Origin: Chitinophagales bacterium
GTDB taxonomy: Bacteria; Bacteroidota; Bacteroidia; Chitinophagales; Chitinophagaceae
DNA length: 64,000 nucleotides
Reading direction: 5' to 3'
Assembly: GCA_025353485.1 (NCBI GenBank)
Contig: JANXQO010000027.1
Location: 27,159 to 91,158 of the forward strand
The notes under the pieces were generated by a model. That model did not search any database. It was not told the origin of the DNA and worked only from the letters and a program-made list of their open reading frames with translations. Position numbers and translations under genes: made by a program. Every line of letters starts with the position of its first letter. Position 1 is the stretch's first letter. Below are positions 62,718-64,000 of this stretch, piece after piece.

Positions 62718-63860
62718 ATGAAAATAATTTTATCTCTATTTTTCCTGTTGCTTTTTAATATTTTAATAGCGCAGGATATCGCTTCTGATTCATCAAAAAT
62801 TACTGACAAAAGTAATTTTGGCAAACCCGATAATACAAACATAAAGGATACTCATATCTATGACACTTCCATTGATTCAAGACCTCATAATAAATATGGC
62901 GATCTGCTTAACGATGATCCCGTTTATAACCCACGCCATCATTGGTACATACCCGCTGCAAAGGTTATTGCAGCTGACGGCATTAACTTCGCTGCCAACA
63001 GGTATCTTTTTCATTATGATTTTTCATACATAAGTTTAAAAACCTGGAAAGAAAATTTACGGGCCTGATTTGAATGGGATAATGATCACTTTGGTACCAA
63101 CTTTATTGCACATCCCTATTCAGGAAATAATTATTTTAATATTGCCCGGTCCAATGGATATTCTTTCTGGCAATCATTTCCATACGCTGTAGAAGGCAGC
63201 CTTGTGTGGGAATATTTTGGGGAAAATACACACCCATCAAAAAATGATATCATTAATACACCTATAAGCGGAATGTTTTTGGGAGAAGTTTTATACCGTA
63301 TAAGTTCCAATATTCTTGATGACAGGGCAATTGGAGCCAACCGGTTTTGGCGTGAACTTTTAGCCGGCATACTCGATCCTGCAAGAGCGATCAACAGGCT
63401 TACGCAGGGAAAAATGTTTAGAGTAACTAATAAGGAAGTTTATCAAAAAGAACCTTTGAATATTACTATAAGCGGCGGCATACACAAGATTAATGATAAT
63501 AATAAATTTTTTACCGGGCCAACCAATTTTACACTCAACCTGCAACTGGATTATGGCGATCCTTTTGAAGTAAGGCATCGCAAACCCTTTGATGTGTTCA
63601 GAGTTCGGACAGAATCAGTTTTTGGATCTTCAAGAAAAATACTGGGCAATGTTACAGGCTATGGATTACTGTTTGGCAAAAATGTAATAAGAGGAGAAAA
63701 TGCAACGCTCATCGGAGGCTTTCAGTCTTTTGATTACTGGAACAATAAAATATTCGAGTTAGGCTCTATAGGATTAGGTGTTGGAGTTATTTTCAGAGTG
63801 CCAATACTAAAAATATCTGAACTATACTCGTCTGTTCATTTTGCTGCCTGTACCGCTGGC
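62718..63860 (+). pseudogene. DUF3943 protein gene with nonsense codon, cut by an IS
   Basis: The first part has a signal peptide (MKIILSLFFLLLFNILIAQ) and DPVYNPRHHWYIPAAKVIAADG, ending in LKTWKENLRA. A TGA at 63066-63068 stops it; the same frame then continues as FEWDNDHFGTNFIAHPYSGN and WEYFGENTHPSKNDIINTPI, the core of DUF3943. The TGA fits a GGA-to-TGA change. Near 63848 the frame may be shifted again (expected AAVPLAG), and it ends where IS-like sequence begins. The intact gene would be an outer-membrane-associated beta-rich protein of about 480 residues. Confidence 0.8.
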
Positions 63861-64000
63861 TGTCTTGTCCTGAAATAGGTTGACACAAAATCAACCAAAA
63901 ATGGATATACAAAAAGAAGCGGTAAGAGAGTATTTAGTAGATGGAATACCTTACCGGGCACTCGCCAAAAAATACGGTGTCAGCCGTTCCACCATCAACA
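63861..64000 (+). mobile_element. Left end of an insertion sequence (IS3-like), transposase start
   Basis: TGTCTTGTCCTGAAATAGGT begins the element and lies directly at the disrupted DUF3943 gene. An ORF from 63901 (MDIQKEAVREYLVDGIPYRA, then LAKKYGVSRSTIN) is a helix-turn-helix OrfA-type transposase N-terminus, as in IS3-family elements. The element runs off the window; the right end is unseen. Confidence 0.75.
63901..64000 (+). CDS. Transposase OrfA-like protein (partial)
   Basis: 33 codons are visible. KEAVREYLVDGIPYRALAKK and YGVSRSTIN form a homeodomain-like helix-turn-helix, the DNA-binding part of OrfA. OrfB with the DDE domain would follow outside the window. Family assignment is by pattern only. 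Confidence 0.7.
   Translation, partial: MDIQKEAVREYLVDGIPYRALAKKYGVSRSTIN

Overview
The window comes from an AT-rich Bacteroidota chromosome, most likely a Chitinophagaceae/Sphingobacteriia-type relative; this placement is inferred from gene content, not from a marker-gene tree. The pointers are a primary sigma factor of about 290 residues without region 1.1, type IX secretion/gliding components (PorP/SprF-like, PorV, GldJ), the bacillithiol gene bshA, DUF4292, DUF5916 and DUF3943 proteins, S9/M28 secreted peptidases, and -7 promoter boxes of the Bacteroidota type (TAnnTTTG). Most of the window is ordinary chromosome with short operons on both strands.

Layout. 0-5 kb: end of a YncE-like gene, two pseudouridine synthases with a secreted protein, then peroxiredoxin and DinB on the other strand. 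5.0-6.6 kb: a small accessory islet (WapI-like immunity protein, orphan MNT nucleotidyltransferase, antitoxin with a dead RelE toxin) bounded by intact rimM on one side and a 45-bp diverged copy of the rimM tail on the other. 7-13 kb: M20 dipeptidase, lptF-type permease/exported SOD/membrane-protein operon, a START-like protein. 13-16 kb: rpoD, ffh, rpsP. 16-23 kb: PorP/SprF-like protein, upp, anmK, ade and small envelope proteins. 23-38 kb: a secreted-protein block (VPS10/BNR propeller, DUF5916 barrel, DPP-IV-like S9 peptidase, GH9-polysaccharide deacetylase fusion, a 1075-residue coiled-coil protein) interrupted by trmD and an S4 protein. 38-48 kb: mpg, CysZ-like/RsmI-like pair, M28 peptidase, bshA, EnvC-DUF4292-dut, ispF. 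47-52 kb: porV, gldJ, murF, msrB. 52-57 kb: a headless LytTR response regulator beside tRNA-Ser, then redox enzymes (AKR, OYE, Zn-ADH). 57-64 kb: amidase, a frameshifted paralogue of the VPS10/BNR protein, and a DUF3943 gene carrying a nonsense codon and an insertion-sequence end.

The strongest pattern not explained by the genes is a dense set of short dispersed repeats of two kinds: GC-rich palindromes, and arrays with an exact 7-nt period. Both kinds lie right at stop codons between genes, and both also sit in-frame inside genes, including rluB-like, rluA-like, anmK, ade, an RsmI-like methyltransferase, an S9 peptidase and the linker of the GH9-deacetylase fusion. A second pattern is a -7 promoter box placed 3-5 nt before the start codon of at least six genes, which predicts leaderless or nearly leaderless mRNAs.

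Functionally the window joins translation and RNA modification (rluB-like, rluA-like, rimM, trmD, rpsP, ffh, rsmI-like), envelope building (murF, lptF-like, envC-like, anmK), type IX secretion/gliding, nucleotide salvage (upp, ade, dut), oxidative-stress defence (peroxiredoxin, SOD, msrB, bshA) and secreted degradation of peptides and polysaccharides.
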